From Glomus cerebriforme (lineage: Eukaryota; Glomeromycota; Glomeromycetes; Glomerales; Glomeraceae): a stretch of DNA of 64,000 nucleotides. Of this stretch, positions 13,250-23,482 are shown piece after piece. The position numbers and the translations under genes are program-made. The stretch spans positions 105,806-169,805 of the forward strand of contig QKYT01000195.1 in assembly GCA_003550305.1 (NCBI GenBank), read 5' to 3'. Each line of letters opens with the position of its first letter. Positions within the stretch are counted from its first letter, which is position 1. The notes below the pieces were generated by a model. It was not told where the DNA came from and did no database searches. It worked only from the letters and a program-made list of their open reading frames with translations.

Positions 13250-14060
13250 TCATATTTTAATTCGACCATATGTTTTTCTGTATTCAGTTTCATCAAAACC
13301 TTTAGCATATAGAAATCCCATTTTCAGATCTTTATCAAACAATATGTGCAATTTCTCATCATTCTCGTATGTTTGATTAAGTATAAGTATTGATGTGCAT
13401 ATACTTGAAACAGGTAATCTTCTATTTCTTGAACCTTCTTGTGAAGAAACAACTTCTTCATCCACCCAATCAATCTGATTTATAAAAATCATATATAAGC
13501 TAATTTATTATATAGTAATAAGTTAAAATTAAAATACATCAAACTTACCATGATTTTATTTGTTAAGAAATTCAGGAAATTCTAGCAATAAATGATAGAA
13601 TCTTTTCCAACTTTGATTTTGATTATTTATAGATATACTGCTTAAACCAATCATAAATTTAACAAAATAACAACTTCTTCCTCCTATAACTGAGCTTCTG
13701 CAATGGTCATAGCTTCTTCAAGTAAGGCTTGGTATTGTGTTGTACCAATTCTTGAGATCATGGTTAAGGTAGTATTTTTAGATCAATTAATTTGTTTTTC
13801 TCCCAAAAATTCAAAAATATAATATGTATGAACTACTACTTTTTAATAGTATAAAGAGAGTAATTTCAAATAAAGAGCTCTTTCTAATAGTATAGATGTC
13901 TTGATTTCAATAACTTCTCCAATATACCAAGCATTTAAAAGAGTTTCTATACAATTTTATTTACTGACAGCTCATCTTAATTGTCTAAGAAGAAAATTGA
14001 TTTGTTGACTTGGAGATTCATTTTCATTATGTAAAGTGATATTAAGATTCACAATAGTAT
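13250..14060 (-). pseudogene. Extra 3' ORF of the LTR element with an intron
   Basis: Between the integrase end and the LTR, the minus strand carries a broken frame (LLEEAMTIAEAQL near 13700). It is followed by a clean GT-AG intron (13548-13475) and an open exon (13474-13250) encoding WVDEEVVSSQEG and ending 2 bp before the LTR. The product is unrecognised. Its position matches an env-like or accessory ORF, or a captured host gene fragment. Confidence 0.45.
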
Positions 14061-14125
14061 TATTTCTTTAAAGATCTTCAAGTATAAGGTCATAATTGTT
14101 CATTCTGAATTTCAAGAAATTATAA

Positions 14126-14435
14126 CTAATGATTGCCAGTTACTCCTATCTTTATATATTTTCAGAAAACTTCCATTTACTGGAGTTTTTAGGACTTTTC
14201 CCAATAATTCCCTTAATTTGTAAGCACCATTTTCTATAATATTATGGATGTAATACAGTCCTTTCCATTTGGGGCTTAATTTTTCAGACCATTGCTTATC
14301 TAAAGTAGCATAATAATATAAAACTTAATCACCAATCTTAAATTCTATTTTCTTTTTTAGCTTCTTATTATGAAGATCCTTTTGTTTTTGTTGTTCAGCC
14401 TTGATTTGCTGTTGCAAATTATTTCTAACATTTGG
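14126..14435 (-). pseudogene. Integrase C-terminal fragment
   Basis: The minus strand reads KKIEFKIGD, stop, VLYYYATLDKQWSEKLSPKW and then KGLYYIHNIIENGAYKLREL. This is the C-terminal region of a Ty3/gypsy integrase (GPF/Y-like module: KWKG-YYIH). One stop interrupts it. It directly follows the truncated reverse transcriptase, so the catalytic integrase core is deleted. Confidence 0.75.
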
Positions 14436-14447
14436 TAGGTACATCAA

Positions 14448-14696
14448 TTAGTGATCTATGCATAACCTTTTATCTCCACCTTTCTTCCCTACAATAACTA
14501 CTGGTGAGGCCCATAAACTATGAGAATGCCTAATAATTCCAATTTCATTCTTTAAAAATTGGGCATTTTCAGGGTTTATTTGATATGGTTTTTGTGTGAT
14601 AAGTAAAGCATTCCCAATATGAATTTTGTGTTTGATGATAGTGGTTCTCCCTATTTCAGTCTGACCTTTCACACAAATGTTGGCATATTCTTCCAA
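14448..14696 (-). pseudogene. Reverse transcriptase N-terminal fragment
   Basis: The minus strand encodes a stretch with HKIHIGNA, PYQINPENAQFLKNEIG, IIRHSHSLWASPVVIV and KKGGDKRLCID. This is the typical first block of gypsy reverse transcriptase. It stops right after LCIDH, before the YxDD-containing palm, because of the internal deletion. Confidence 0.85.
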
Positions 14697-15092
14697 TAAA
14701 TACTGAAATGCTTGTTATTGGTGATAGTTGAGGGATCCTACATGTTAATCATCCTAAGCTCTTTCTTTTTCACTTAATGAATTTTTAGCACTTTCTGCAA
14801 GAAAAACTGCAAGGTTGTCATTGTTTTGCATATTTTTCTTCTTCTTCAGACTCTTCTTTGATATTATAAGGAGAGTACACATCACTTCAAATATTATAAG
14901 TAATTTCATTCTCAAGAACTTTTTCTTTATCAGATACATCAGAAAAATAAATATAATATTCATCCAGGAATTCATCTTTATAATATTCATCCTTAAAGTC
15001 ATAATCTAATTCCTGTGTAGTTACTTTAGCAGTTTTTGTAAAGTAATATGAATCCTTACAGTAATATTATATTTTTGAATAGTTAAAGTCAA

Positions 15093-15370
15093 TTATTCCC
15101 AGCTCATAGTAGCATTAACTTTTCTCAACCGATTATTTCCTAAGATGATAACCTCATCTTTAGATTCTAGTACTTGAAAAGAGGTAGGTATTTCAATTTT
15201 TCCTATTACAATAGAAACATCATCTACAATTCCTAGGGATCTAGTCCTTGCTCCATTTGCAGTTACTATTATCATTTTAGAAGGTCTGTTAATTTCATAT
15301 CCTAATTTATTTAAAAGAACTCTAGTCATTATACTAGTAGTAACTCACCTATTCACAATAACTGTTTGAG
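15093..15370 (-). pseudogene. Retroviral-type aspartic protease, inactive
   Basis: The sequence TSIMTRVLLNKLGYEIN, then VIGKIEIPTSFQVL and VIILGNNRL matches a clan AA retropepsin-like domain. Where a D-S/T-G active site is expected (about 15340-15357), the frame reads VIVNR followed by a stop. The catalytic aspartate is therefore lost. A linker region at 15875-15477 (acidic, then Arg-rich) precedes it. Confidence 0.7.
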
Positions 15371-15879
15371 CTTTTTGTCCAATCCTTAATGTGCATTTAG
15401 CAGCTATAGTAGGTTCTTCATCACTATTGGTAAGATTAGCTTCCTGAATATCTTTTTGTGCTTTTTCTTTTGATTTTCATACTGCTCTGGATAATTCAGA
15501 ATGATAAGTAAGAATTACATGTACAGCTTGTTCTACTGAAAGTCCACAGAGTAAATTTTGTAAGTAGGTGGTAATATCAAATTTAGTTAGCTGTTCAATT
15601 GGTGTTAGAAGTAATCTTCTTCTTGGAGTTTTAGAGGCTTTGGTCAGAGAGGTAGCAGTAGTAGTTATTGGTACTTGTATTTCTATATCCTCCATTTTCT
15701 CATTGATAACTGGTACATTAAAATGTAAGGTTTTTCTTAAACCTTCTTTTCTAGAAACTGGGTTTTTAAGATAAAGTTCAGAATAGGTATTTAAATAAAC
15801 TTTGTATTCTTCTTCATCATTCTCATATTCTTTTTCATATTCCTCATCATATTTGAAATTATCCAAGTAATTCACATCT

Positions 15880-16839
15880 CTTATTTCATATCTAGAAGTC
15901 CTTTACACTGTTGATGGTCTGGGTTGTCAGTTAAATCTTTGATCTAAATAAGGGCAATCTCGAGCCATATGTCCAGGCTGTAACATTTAAAGTTAGATCC
16001 AATCACTCTAGAGGTATTGAAATTATTATTCCTAGGTCTTTCCTGAGTAGTTAATGGATGACCTTTTCTTTCTAGGGTTGAGCTAACAATACCATTATGA
16101 GATTAGCATAATTAATAGTTAATTGCTCTAACTTCTGGGTAAGTTCATCAACTTCATTTTTGGCTATTTTTAGTCTTAGAAAACTGGAAGTAGTATTAGT
16201 TCTCTTTTCCTTTGGTATTACTCCAGAGGTAAAATTAAATCCAATTTCTACTGTTCTTGCAGATTCTATAGTAGCATCAATATTGGCAGAATTGGAAGAT
16301 TATATAAGGGGAGTATAAACAGCATTAAGTCCCATTAGGAACATTCATTTCTTTTGGTCAGTATCAGTCAATCCTACTTGATTAGCAAGCTTCTTAAACT
16401 TATTAGTATATAAGTCAACTGATTCATTATTTTGTTGATGTAAGGACATTAACTCTTGATACCACTGATTTTTCTGAGTTTCACTTACAAATCATCAATT
16501 AAAAAGATCAGTGAAATTATTTCTTCTATTAGCTCTAGCATTAAAATTATCTGCCATCATTTCTGAAACACCTTTAAACTAATCAGCAGCCACTCCCTTC
16601 ATAACGGCTCTGATGATAGCTTTTTTTCTAGCTTCTGTATTCTATCTATTGGTTATAGCAGCTCTGTTAAATGCTTTTAACTATTCTACTGGGTCTTCAC
16701 CTTCTGCATCACTAAAAATATCAACCTTTGCAGTAGTTCTTTCTGTATTTTGGCCTGCATTGGCAATAACTTCTAACTGAGTTCCATTTACTCTGGAAAT
16801 CTGGTTATAGAGTTGTCTTAATTCATGTGCATTAGCCAT
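15880..16839 (-). pseudogene. Gag with zinc knuckle, multiple stops
   Basis: Starting from an ATG at 16839, the minus frame reads MANAHELRQLYNQISRVNG, then capsid-like segments such as KNQWYQELMSLHQQNNESVD and LYTNKFKKLANQVGLTD. Near 15940-15995 a CCHC zinc-knuckle relic (KCY, frameshift, QPGHMARDCP) is visible. At least six in-frame stops sit where Trp or Arg is expected. Confidence 0.75.
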
Positions 16840-17458
16840 ATTTATGTTTGGTAGGCTATTTATTGATGTAGGTATTGAGTTAATTGAGAATACTGGAGAT
16901 ACACTTATTTGTCTTAAAAGTTAACAGTCGTGTTGAGTGTTTGGTCTAATAATTCTTGGTAAATTTTGCTAGTATTATATATATCAGCAAGTTGTTTAAA
17001 GCAATTAGTTCTAAAAGCTAATCCTAAGGTAAAATTATATATAATTTCTGATGAAAAGGGTCTTCTTAGGTATTGAATACTGGTAAGTAGGCAGATAGTT
17101 ACTTGAGATAATTAAGTATTATGCTATCCGGATGATACAGCTGAAACTAGATACCTAAATAAATTAAAGACTGTAATAGTATAAGCTGAATAAGTTTCTG
17201 CTCTAAAAGTAAAACTAATCCAAATCCAAAAATTTTTGAAAGTATGATTAATAGATTCTAATAGTGATATCAGATAACAAAAATAACAAGAATGGTCTTT
17301 GTTTAAGGGAGAATTTGAATGATGTCTTAGGATATGTATTGCTATATTTATCTCAATTTTTTCAAGTTCATACACTTTTAATGCAACTTCTAATTCTTTA
17401 TTTCTTTACTATACTATCAACTAAAGAAAAACCCTGGCAGGAATTACCATTTGTTATG

Positions 17459-17833
17459 TCTAATCATTTTCTTGATTCCTTTATCTTAACTTTTATATTT
17501 TATGGCCAAATTAAATAATTAATTAAGTTTATAATGTTAGAGATAACAATAATTTAATTAATTTATATCAGTTCACTGTTTTAATTGATAAAAGGTATAG
17601 TATTTTTAAGGTAAAGTATATTTATTAAATCAATTGAAGTTACAAGAACTAAAGATAACTTGGAAAAATTCACAAGATATTTATATAAAAATAAAATATA
17701 TAAAAATATAATAAAGATAACTAATATATAAAATATAATAAAGAATTATCTTAACTATTACTACTATCACTAAGATCACTATGATCACAAAAATCACGAT
17801 CATAGAGTGGCACAGTTTGGCACAGTAATTAGG
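17459..17833 (-). repeat. LTR of gypsy-type element (5' LTR in element orientation)
   Basis: 375 bp partner of 12835-13248. Immediately inside it, on the minus strand, TGGTAATTCCTGCC could be a tRNA primer-binding site because it begins TGG. This is tentative. Confidence 0.85.
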
Positions 17834-19850
17834 CGCAGTAGATCTTCATATTAACAATGGCCATTTTCATTATCAGCAATGTTCTCAAGGCTTTTAATGT
17901 AACACACTATTTTTTTATCAAACGGTTCTATATTACAACTATTTAGAAAGTGACAATATTCCAGTCAGTAGATTTAAGTTTAAAATACTCATGTACTCAT
18001 CCAGACATGATAGTTTCTGAAGGTAGAGAATTCAATAAAAAAAAATCAAATGCTGTAAAATTTTCTTTTATCCAAAATCTCTAAAGTGTAAATATAATTG
18101 CAATTATTGGGAATAAGTAAACATTAAGTAGTACTATAACTATCTTTCAAAATCATTACTTGAAACTCCAAATTGTTTTCTATTAAGAATAGAATGATTA
18201 TTTCTCTATACATAAAATTCACTATTTCATGACTGTAGATAAATAGTTGACATAAGTCATATTTACACCTGCAGTCTCATTTATGTTTCATAGATTGAAA
18301 TCATTCTTCTTATAATGAATCATCCCATTTTTATGTATTTTGAATTCCATGTTCATGTTCATGTTCACATTTACAAGTTTTGAATTAATCTTCTCAAGAT
18401 GATTCATCTTTTCTAGTTTGTCCAATTACATGAATTTGTAATGTGAATACTATAAAGTATAGTTTTACTGTAAAACTAAGTAAAGAAATAAAAAATATAC
18501 TAATTACAGTTATTATTATGGAAAATATTATTAATATAAGATAAGTTATACTAAGAAAGAATATAGATGCTTAAAATAATTATTCAATAATATAGAGATT
18601 TTTTTATAATAATAATATATTGTATGAGTTAAGTTGATATCATCCATAGGCTTGGTATTAAAATCTGTTTTCTGGATGTGTGTAAAAAAATAATTTATAA
18701 TAAATATTCTATATATTGTTTTCTTTCATTTCTTTCATGATGTTGAAAAGGAAATTGTATGTGCCTGGCTGAATTTCCATTTACTATAAAATATGCAGTA
18801 TCTTTTTCAACTTCATAATAACAATCCAGTAAGAATGGAAATGTAAATTCTCTTTAAAAAAGTGTTTGTTAATTAAATAATTTAACTTCAAATAACTTTA
18901 ACACCATCCAAACATGTGTACAATGTCATTTTCATTAAATGGTTGACGTTGTTTTGAGTACAGTCCTTTATATGTATTATAAAATACTTTCCATTTAAAT
19001 TTTTCATAATATTGTGTCCTTCACATTCGATACCAGATTTTGGATCATTAAATTTGGTTAAGGAGATTTTTTTTTTTACTAAAAAAAGATTTTTGTTTTT
19101 TTTAAAAAAAAATATGTTAAAAATTTTATTTTCAACAAAATATATGTTGTATATATGGGAATTTTATTTCTTTTTTAAAAAAAAGTGTGAAAATTTTTTT
19201 TTAAAAAAAAAATTATCTGAGGCTCAGACTAGCCGCATCTTTTTTTTTATTTTATTGTTTCTACTAACCAAAATAGAAATAACTTTCTTTTTTAGTATTA
19301 ACCTTTTTTTTTTAATCCTCGGCTTTTGCTAGACATATTTTTTTTTAGATATGAATTAGTTTCTAATTACTGTAGAATTAAAATAAATCAAATGGGTAAA
19401 AAAAAACGGAAAAATAAAATAGGAAGTTAATATCCTCTCATTAGTAGCAACGTGTTATGTGTATGCGTAAAAGGGAGTAAATGTAAGGCTGTGTCGTTTA
19501 CCCGAATATCCGTTATCCATTGAAATCATATTTTTTTGCTAAGCCTAATACCGCTTTTTTTCACATAAAACTTCACCTGACACAACAAATAAATTAATTT
19601 ACTTGAACATTCGTGGTTACTCAAGACGAACTTAGGTGTCAATCATTGTCATTTCAATGGAATCTGAAGAAAACCAATGAGTGACCAGGTAAAAAGATGA
19701 TGACTTTGGATTCGACATTAAGGTAAGTTTTTCGTTTGACTTTTTTTCGTGTTCCCTGTCCCATTTCTAATGTTTCGGCGTTTCTTCCCCTTTTTTTTTT
19801 ACAGAACAGTTCTTGATTTCGTTTCCTTTATTCAGAATTTTAATCTAAAA
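17834..19850. other. AT-rich intergenic DNA with homopolymer tracts, no gene seen
   Basis: Low-complexity A and T runs dominate 19060-19330. The open frame at 19012-19332 is mostly Phe/Lys from T/A runs. The short palindrome TCTGAGGCTCAGA lies near 19217. Nothing recognisable otherwise. Confidence 0.5.
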
Positions 19851-19854
19851 AACT

Positions 19855-20240
19855 GGAAAAGAGGATCAGTATACTCAAGAAATAAGATGGGGAATAATTT
19901 GAGGTTAACGAGCTCTATAAAATAAAGATGTATAAGTCAAAAATAGAAAGAAATAATGATGTGAATTAGAAAAAAAAATTAGAAAATGGAAAAAAGTATA
20001 ATAAGCTGTAAGATATTAATAAAAAGTATTAAACAATATAACAATATTGGAGATTGCTAATAGAATCGGATAGAACGATAAACAATATTTGGATAACAAT
20101 TAGTAAATTAATTTAGATTTGTTAAGATAGAATAGATTAGAGACATTTAATTAAACTGAAAATTTCATTATTAATTTTTTAAAATAATCAAATGAACAAT
20201 TAATAATTGCGAAAGAAAAACATTTATTTACTGTATTTAA
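19855..20240 (+). mobile_element. LINE remnant, copy 2 (inverted relative to copy 1)
   Basis: The reverse complement aligns with 9150-9520, sharing blocks such as GCAATTATTA(A)TTGTTCATTTG and TTATTTCTTG(A/G)GTAT. A long poly-A run at about 20237-20260 marks the 3' end expected of a LINE. No open frame remains. Confidence 0.5.
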
Positions 20241-20439
20241 AAAAAAAAAAAAAAAAAATAATAAAATAAACTTTTTATTTAAAATTATTTTTTTAATTTA
20301 TTATTGAAGGTGCAAATCAAAGATGATTTGACGAGGTTTGTAATCTAAACCATTTAAAATAAATTAATGGACAAACTATTTTTATTAATAAATATTTAAT
20401 CACGTTTAGATATAAGCAATAAATATTCAAAAATTATCC

Positions 20440-21142
20440 CATGTTATGGTTTAACACAAAATCCATCAAATGGAAAGCAATAAGTATATTAGATGCAAAT
20501 GTTTACGAAAAATCATTATCAACTTACATGGGAAGAAAGAATTTAATTGCACTTTTGAGAATTCATGATGAAAATGCAATACATAGAGATTTGCATTCTT
20601 GAAATATATTACATTCACCAATATTTAATAATTGATTTATTAATGAATGATCTTTGATTTTGTGGCCTACCGATAAAGCATCAAACAGTATATATGAAAA
20701 TCTTCTTTTTATAGCACCAGAAGTTTATTGCTGGAAAACAAAACTACATTTAAATCTGATGTTTATAGTATTGCAATATTTAGTATGTGAGAAGTTTCAT
20801 CTGGATAATTTTCCTGAACCAAGGAATACAACAGAAGGTATTATACTGTATATGTTCTGTTTATTTTTTATTCATTTATTCAAATATATGCACATTATTA
20901 ATTTCTTTTGTGATTTAAATTATAACAGAAGACTAAGAAGATATAAATAAAACAATTTTGTATTTGAAATTACCTTATTATTTATTATATATAAACGATT
21001 AATTATCTTTATAATTTGTTTTCTAGCATTTCACGGCAAATCATATGATGAATTTGTATTCTTAATTGATAATTTGTTGTTCTTAGTTGATGATTTTGAT
21101 AAATCAAGTAATCAAAAGAACAACAGTACATCAATTAATTAA
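20440..21142 (+). pseudogene. TKL-type protein kinase pseudogene
   Basis: Fragments appear in kinase order: YGLTQNPSN; IHDENAIHRDLHS followed by a stop where GN is expected in the catalytic loop; PTDKASNSIYENLLFIAPEV (activation segment with APE); NFPEPRNTTE; then, after an intron-like gap ending TTTTCTAG near 21026, AFHGKSYDEF and DDFDKSSNQKNNSTSIN with a stop. These are hallmarks of the expanded Rhizophagus TKL kinase family. The N-lobe is mostly missing, the DFG segment is garbled and there are frameshifts, so it is dead. Confidence 0.75.
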
Positions 21143-21953
21143 ATTTTTTAAACACTGTAAGTTTAAACAATTATTTATCATCATCGATATAGAATTATCT
21201 AAAATATGTCTTGTTAGAATAGGTTGAGAACTGATTAATAAATAAATATATATATATTCGAGTTTACGTCCTACAGACGGCCCTAGAATCCTAGATTCAT
21301 TAATTTTTCCGTTAAATTTTGTTTCATAATATGACTTGGAACAATCACAATAAAAAAAGTCTGTGTGAAGTTTCAAAATTAGCAAAAATAAAATAACTAT
21401 CTACTGTATATCTTCAATTTTGTCCCGTTAAAACGTTATCGTTATCGTCGTTAAAAAAATTAAAAAATCCGGCCAAAATTAACTACTATATAATTCCGGT
21501 GATCATTTGTTAAAGTCAAATTAGCTAAACTACTAATGATAACGTGAGAATATCTTTGTTAACGATCACATGTCAAATGTATCATTTTCAAAATAATGAT
21601 TTCAAAATGATGTAGACTGATCATACGTCGGACGATTTATCATAAATTGGTAACCACAAATTAATCACAATATAAATATTTTTTGTTAACAAATATCAAA
21701 TAAAAAAAAAAAAAGATAAATACATTTTTTATTTGTGAAAAATCCAACCTAAATAAAACAATATAGTAATAAAAGCTTGAAATTCTACAGGTTAAAATCG
21801 CAAATTACGCCTCTGTGATGATATCAGATATATATAAATTATTATTTATTTGTGCAACAATAATTATCCCCCCCTTTTTTTATGCGTTAAAATATTTTCA
21901 AAACATATTTTTCTTTTTTTTTCCTAAAAATTTAAAATTTTTAAAATTAAATT
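21143..21953. other. Upstream region of the first coiled-coil gene
   Basis: No gene seen. It contains one copy of the recurring CCGGCCAAAATTA motif (21469-21481), then AT-rich DNA with C7 and T runs leading to the ATG at 21954. Confidence 0.5.
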
Positions 21954-23303
21954 ATGTCAACCAATGATAATATTGTTAAAAAAAATACAGAACCTATTTT
22001 AGATGCTTTATCGCTTATTCATCAATATTACATAGAATCTAAAACGAAAATTCAGTCATCCGATGAAGAAAAGAAGAAACTTCAAGAAAAAATTGAAGAA
22101 ACAATCAATTTATTTAATGATCCTCAAAAAATCAATGAAGATAATCTTTTAAAAATTAAACTTGTTCAATCTAAACAAAAAATTGAACAACAACTTGAAA
22201 CGAAAATTAAAGAAATTGATAATCTTTCTCAAACTATTAAAAATAATGCGCAATTAATTGAATCTAAAGAAAATGATATAAAAAATTTAGAAAAAATTAA
22301 TTCAAACTTGAAAGCTGAAACGTTAAAATATCAATCTGCACTGGGAGCTGCGACAACTTATTTATTGGGAGATAATGATAAGAATAATTCAGTCAGGTTA
22401 AATGAAGATATTGAACGTCTACAAGATATGTTGGAAGATTATGTCTCAAATTTAAGAACAAAAACAAAAGTTAATTATAAAAAAGTAAATAATCTTTTCA
22501 CTCATTATCATTGTAATTTAACAATGAATTCTCATATAAAAGATTTATCTCTTATTAAAGCATTATTACAACGTCATGTAATTGAATTCATTTATAGAAA
22601 TGCATTGGATTATTTTGAAAATGTTAAGAATACCGATGAATCTCAATCACTTGAATCGGAAATTAATTCTAATGTAAAGGAATTGATTAATCTAATGGAT
22701 AAATTCGCGAAATCCCGTTCTGAAAGTGATAATGTTACTTCTGCTGTACCTATTAAATTAAGACAACAAATTTTTGCTGCTTTAAGCAATCACGGATTTT
22801 CTGATATAATTGATGACAAACAAATAAAAAGAGAACATGAATTCATCAATCAATTCAAAAAACAACTCAATCAAGAAATAGAATCTTATAGGGAATTATT
22901 GGACCCTAAGAAGAAAAAAAAGATTGAAGAGAAAGCTACCGAAATTATCCGTGAAGTTGTCAGATTATTTTTCTTTCGACTTAAAACTCAAGAACCAATT
23001 GCGAAATGGAAATGGTTTAATAATAATGATAAAATTGATCCGATTCAAATGACAGGATCTTGGGATGAAGATGATGTTCAAGACACAACTGTTGAAATAT
23101 GTATCTTCCCTCTCATTTATAAAGATCCTAACTCTTCTTCATCAGAATTGCAAATTTACACTCAAGCAAAAGTTGTTATTCATGATAATAATTCTGATTC
23201 ATTGACAGAAGAAAATGGAGAAAACGATGAAGGTAATAAAAACAGTAAATCCAAATTTAGTAAATTTATTTCAAGATTTAGTATTATGGGTCGATCAAAA
23301 TAG
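21954..23303 (+). CDS. Coiled-coil protein with conserved C-terminal domain, paralog CC1 (449 aa)
   Basis: Single-exon gene. Residues about 30-125 are strongly Lys/Glu/Gln/Leu-rich with heptad character (coiled coil). The family-conserved blocks follow: KYQSALGAATTY (125-136), RLNEDIERLQDMLEDYV, VPIKLRQQIFAALSNHGFSD, and a C-terminal block FFFRLKTQEPIAKWKWF then TVEICIFPLIYKD (about 339-391). The protein ends with an acidic linker and a basic tail (SKFSKFISRFSIMGRSK). Paralogs lie at 48856-50787 and 54223-55494. The coiled coil followed by a helical region and a final strand-rich I-F-P-L block recalls the mitochondria-eating protein (MIEAP/SPATA18) C-terminal domain. That is a tentative recollection, not proven. 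It converges on an Hsp70-like gene 179 bp downstream. Confidence 0.88.
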   Translation: MSTNDNIVKKNTEPILDALSLIHQYYIESKTKIQSSDEEKKKLQEKIEETINLFNDPQKINEDNLLKIKLVQSKQKIEQQLETKIKEIDNLSQTIKNNAQLIESKENDIKNLEKINSNLKAETLKYQSALGAATTYLLGDNDKNNSVRLNEDIERLQDMLEDYVSNLRTKTKVNYKKVNNLFTHYHCNLTMNSHIKDLSLIKALLQRHVIEFIYRNALDYFENVKNTDESQSLESEINSNVKELINLMDKFAKSRSESDNVTSAVPIKLRQQIFAALSNHGFSDIIDDKQIKREHEFINQFKKQLNQEIESYRELLDPKKKKKIEEKATEIIREVVRLFFFRLKTQEPIAKWKWFNNNDKIDPIQMTGSWDEDDVQDTTVEICIFPLIYKDPNSSSSELQIYTQAKVVIHDNNSDSLTEENGENDEGNKNSKSKFSKFISRFSIMGRSK

Positions 23304-23482
23304 AATTTTGTTTAATCTGATTACGTATTTAATATTTTATTATTTTTCTTTATCAATATATCATTATAATTATAAATAAATAAATAAAGATAAATTTATG
23401 TACTTTATTAAAAAAAAATAATAATAAATAACATAATATTAATAATATCAATAACTGTTATATAAAATGATAATTTAAACCT

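Larger units (their letters stand above)
12835..17833 (-). mobile_element. Degraded, internally deleted Ty3/gypsy-type LTR retrotransposon
   Basis: Two direct terminal repeats (12835-13248 and 17459-17833) bound about 4.2 kb of internal DNA. On the minus strand this reads gag, zinc knuckle, protease and the start of reverse transcriptase, then jumps to the integrase C-terminus. This order is Ty3/gypsy (Metaviridae) type. Many stop codons and the loss of most reverse transcriptase, all RNase H and most integrase make it non-autonomous. The two LTRs differ by substitutions and indels, so the insertion is old. Exact LTR ends and target-site duplication could not be fixed. Confidence 0.88.

Noticed and set aside
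19012..19332. 106-residue plus frame
   Set aside because: Almost entirely Phe/Lys from T and A runs; no start context or domain.
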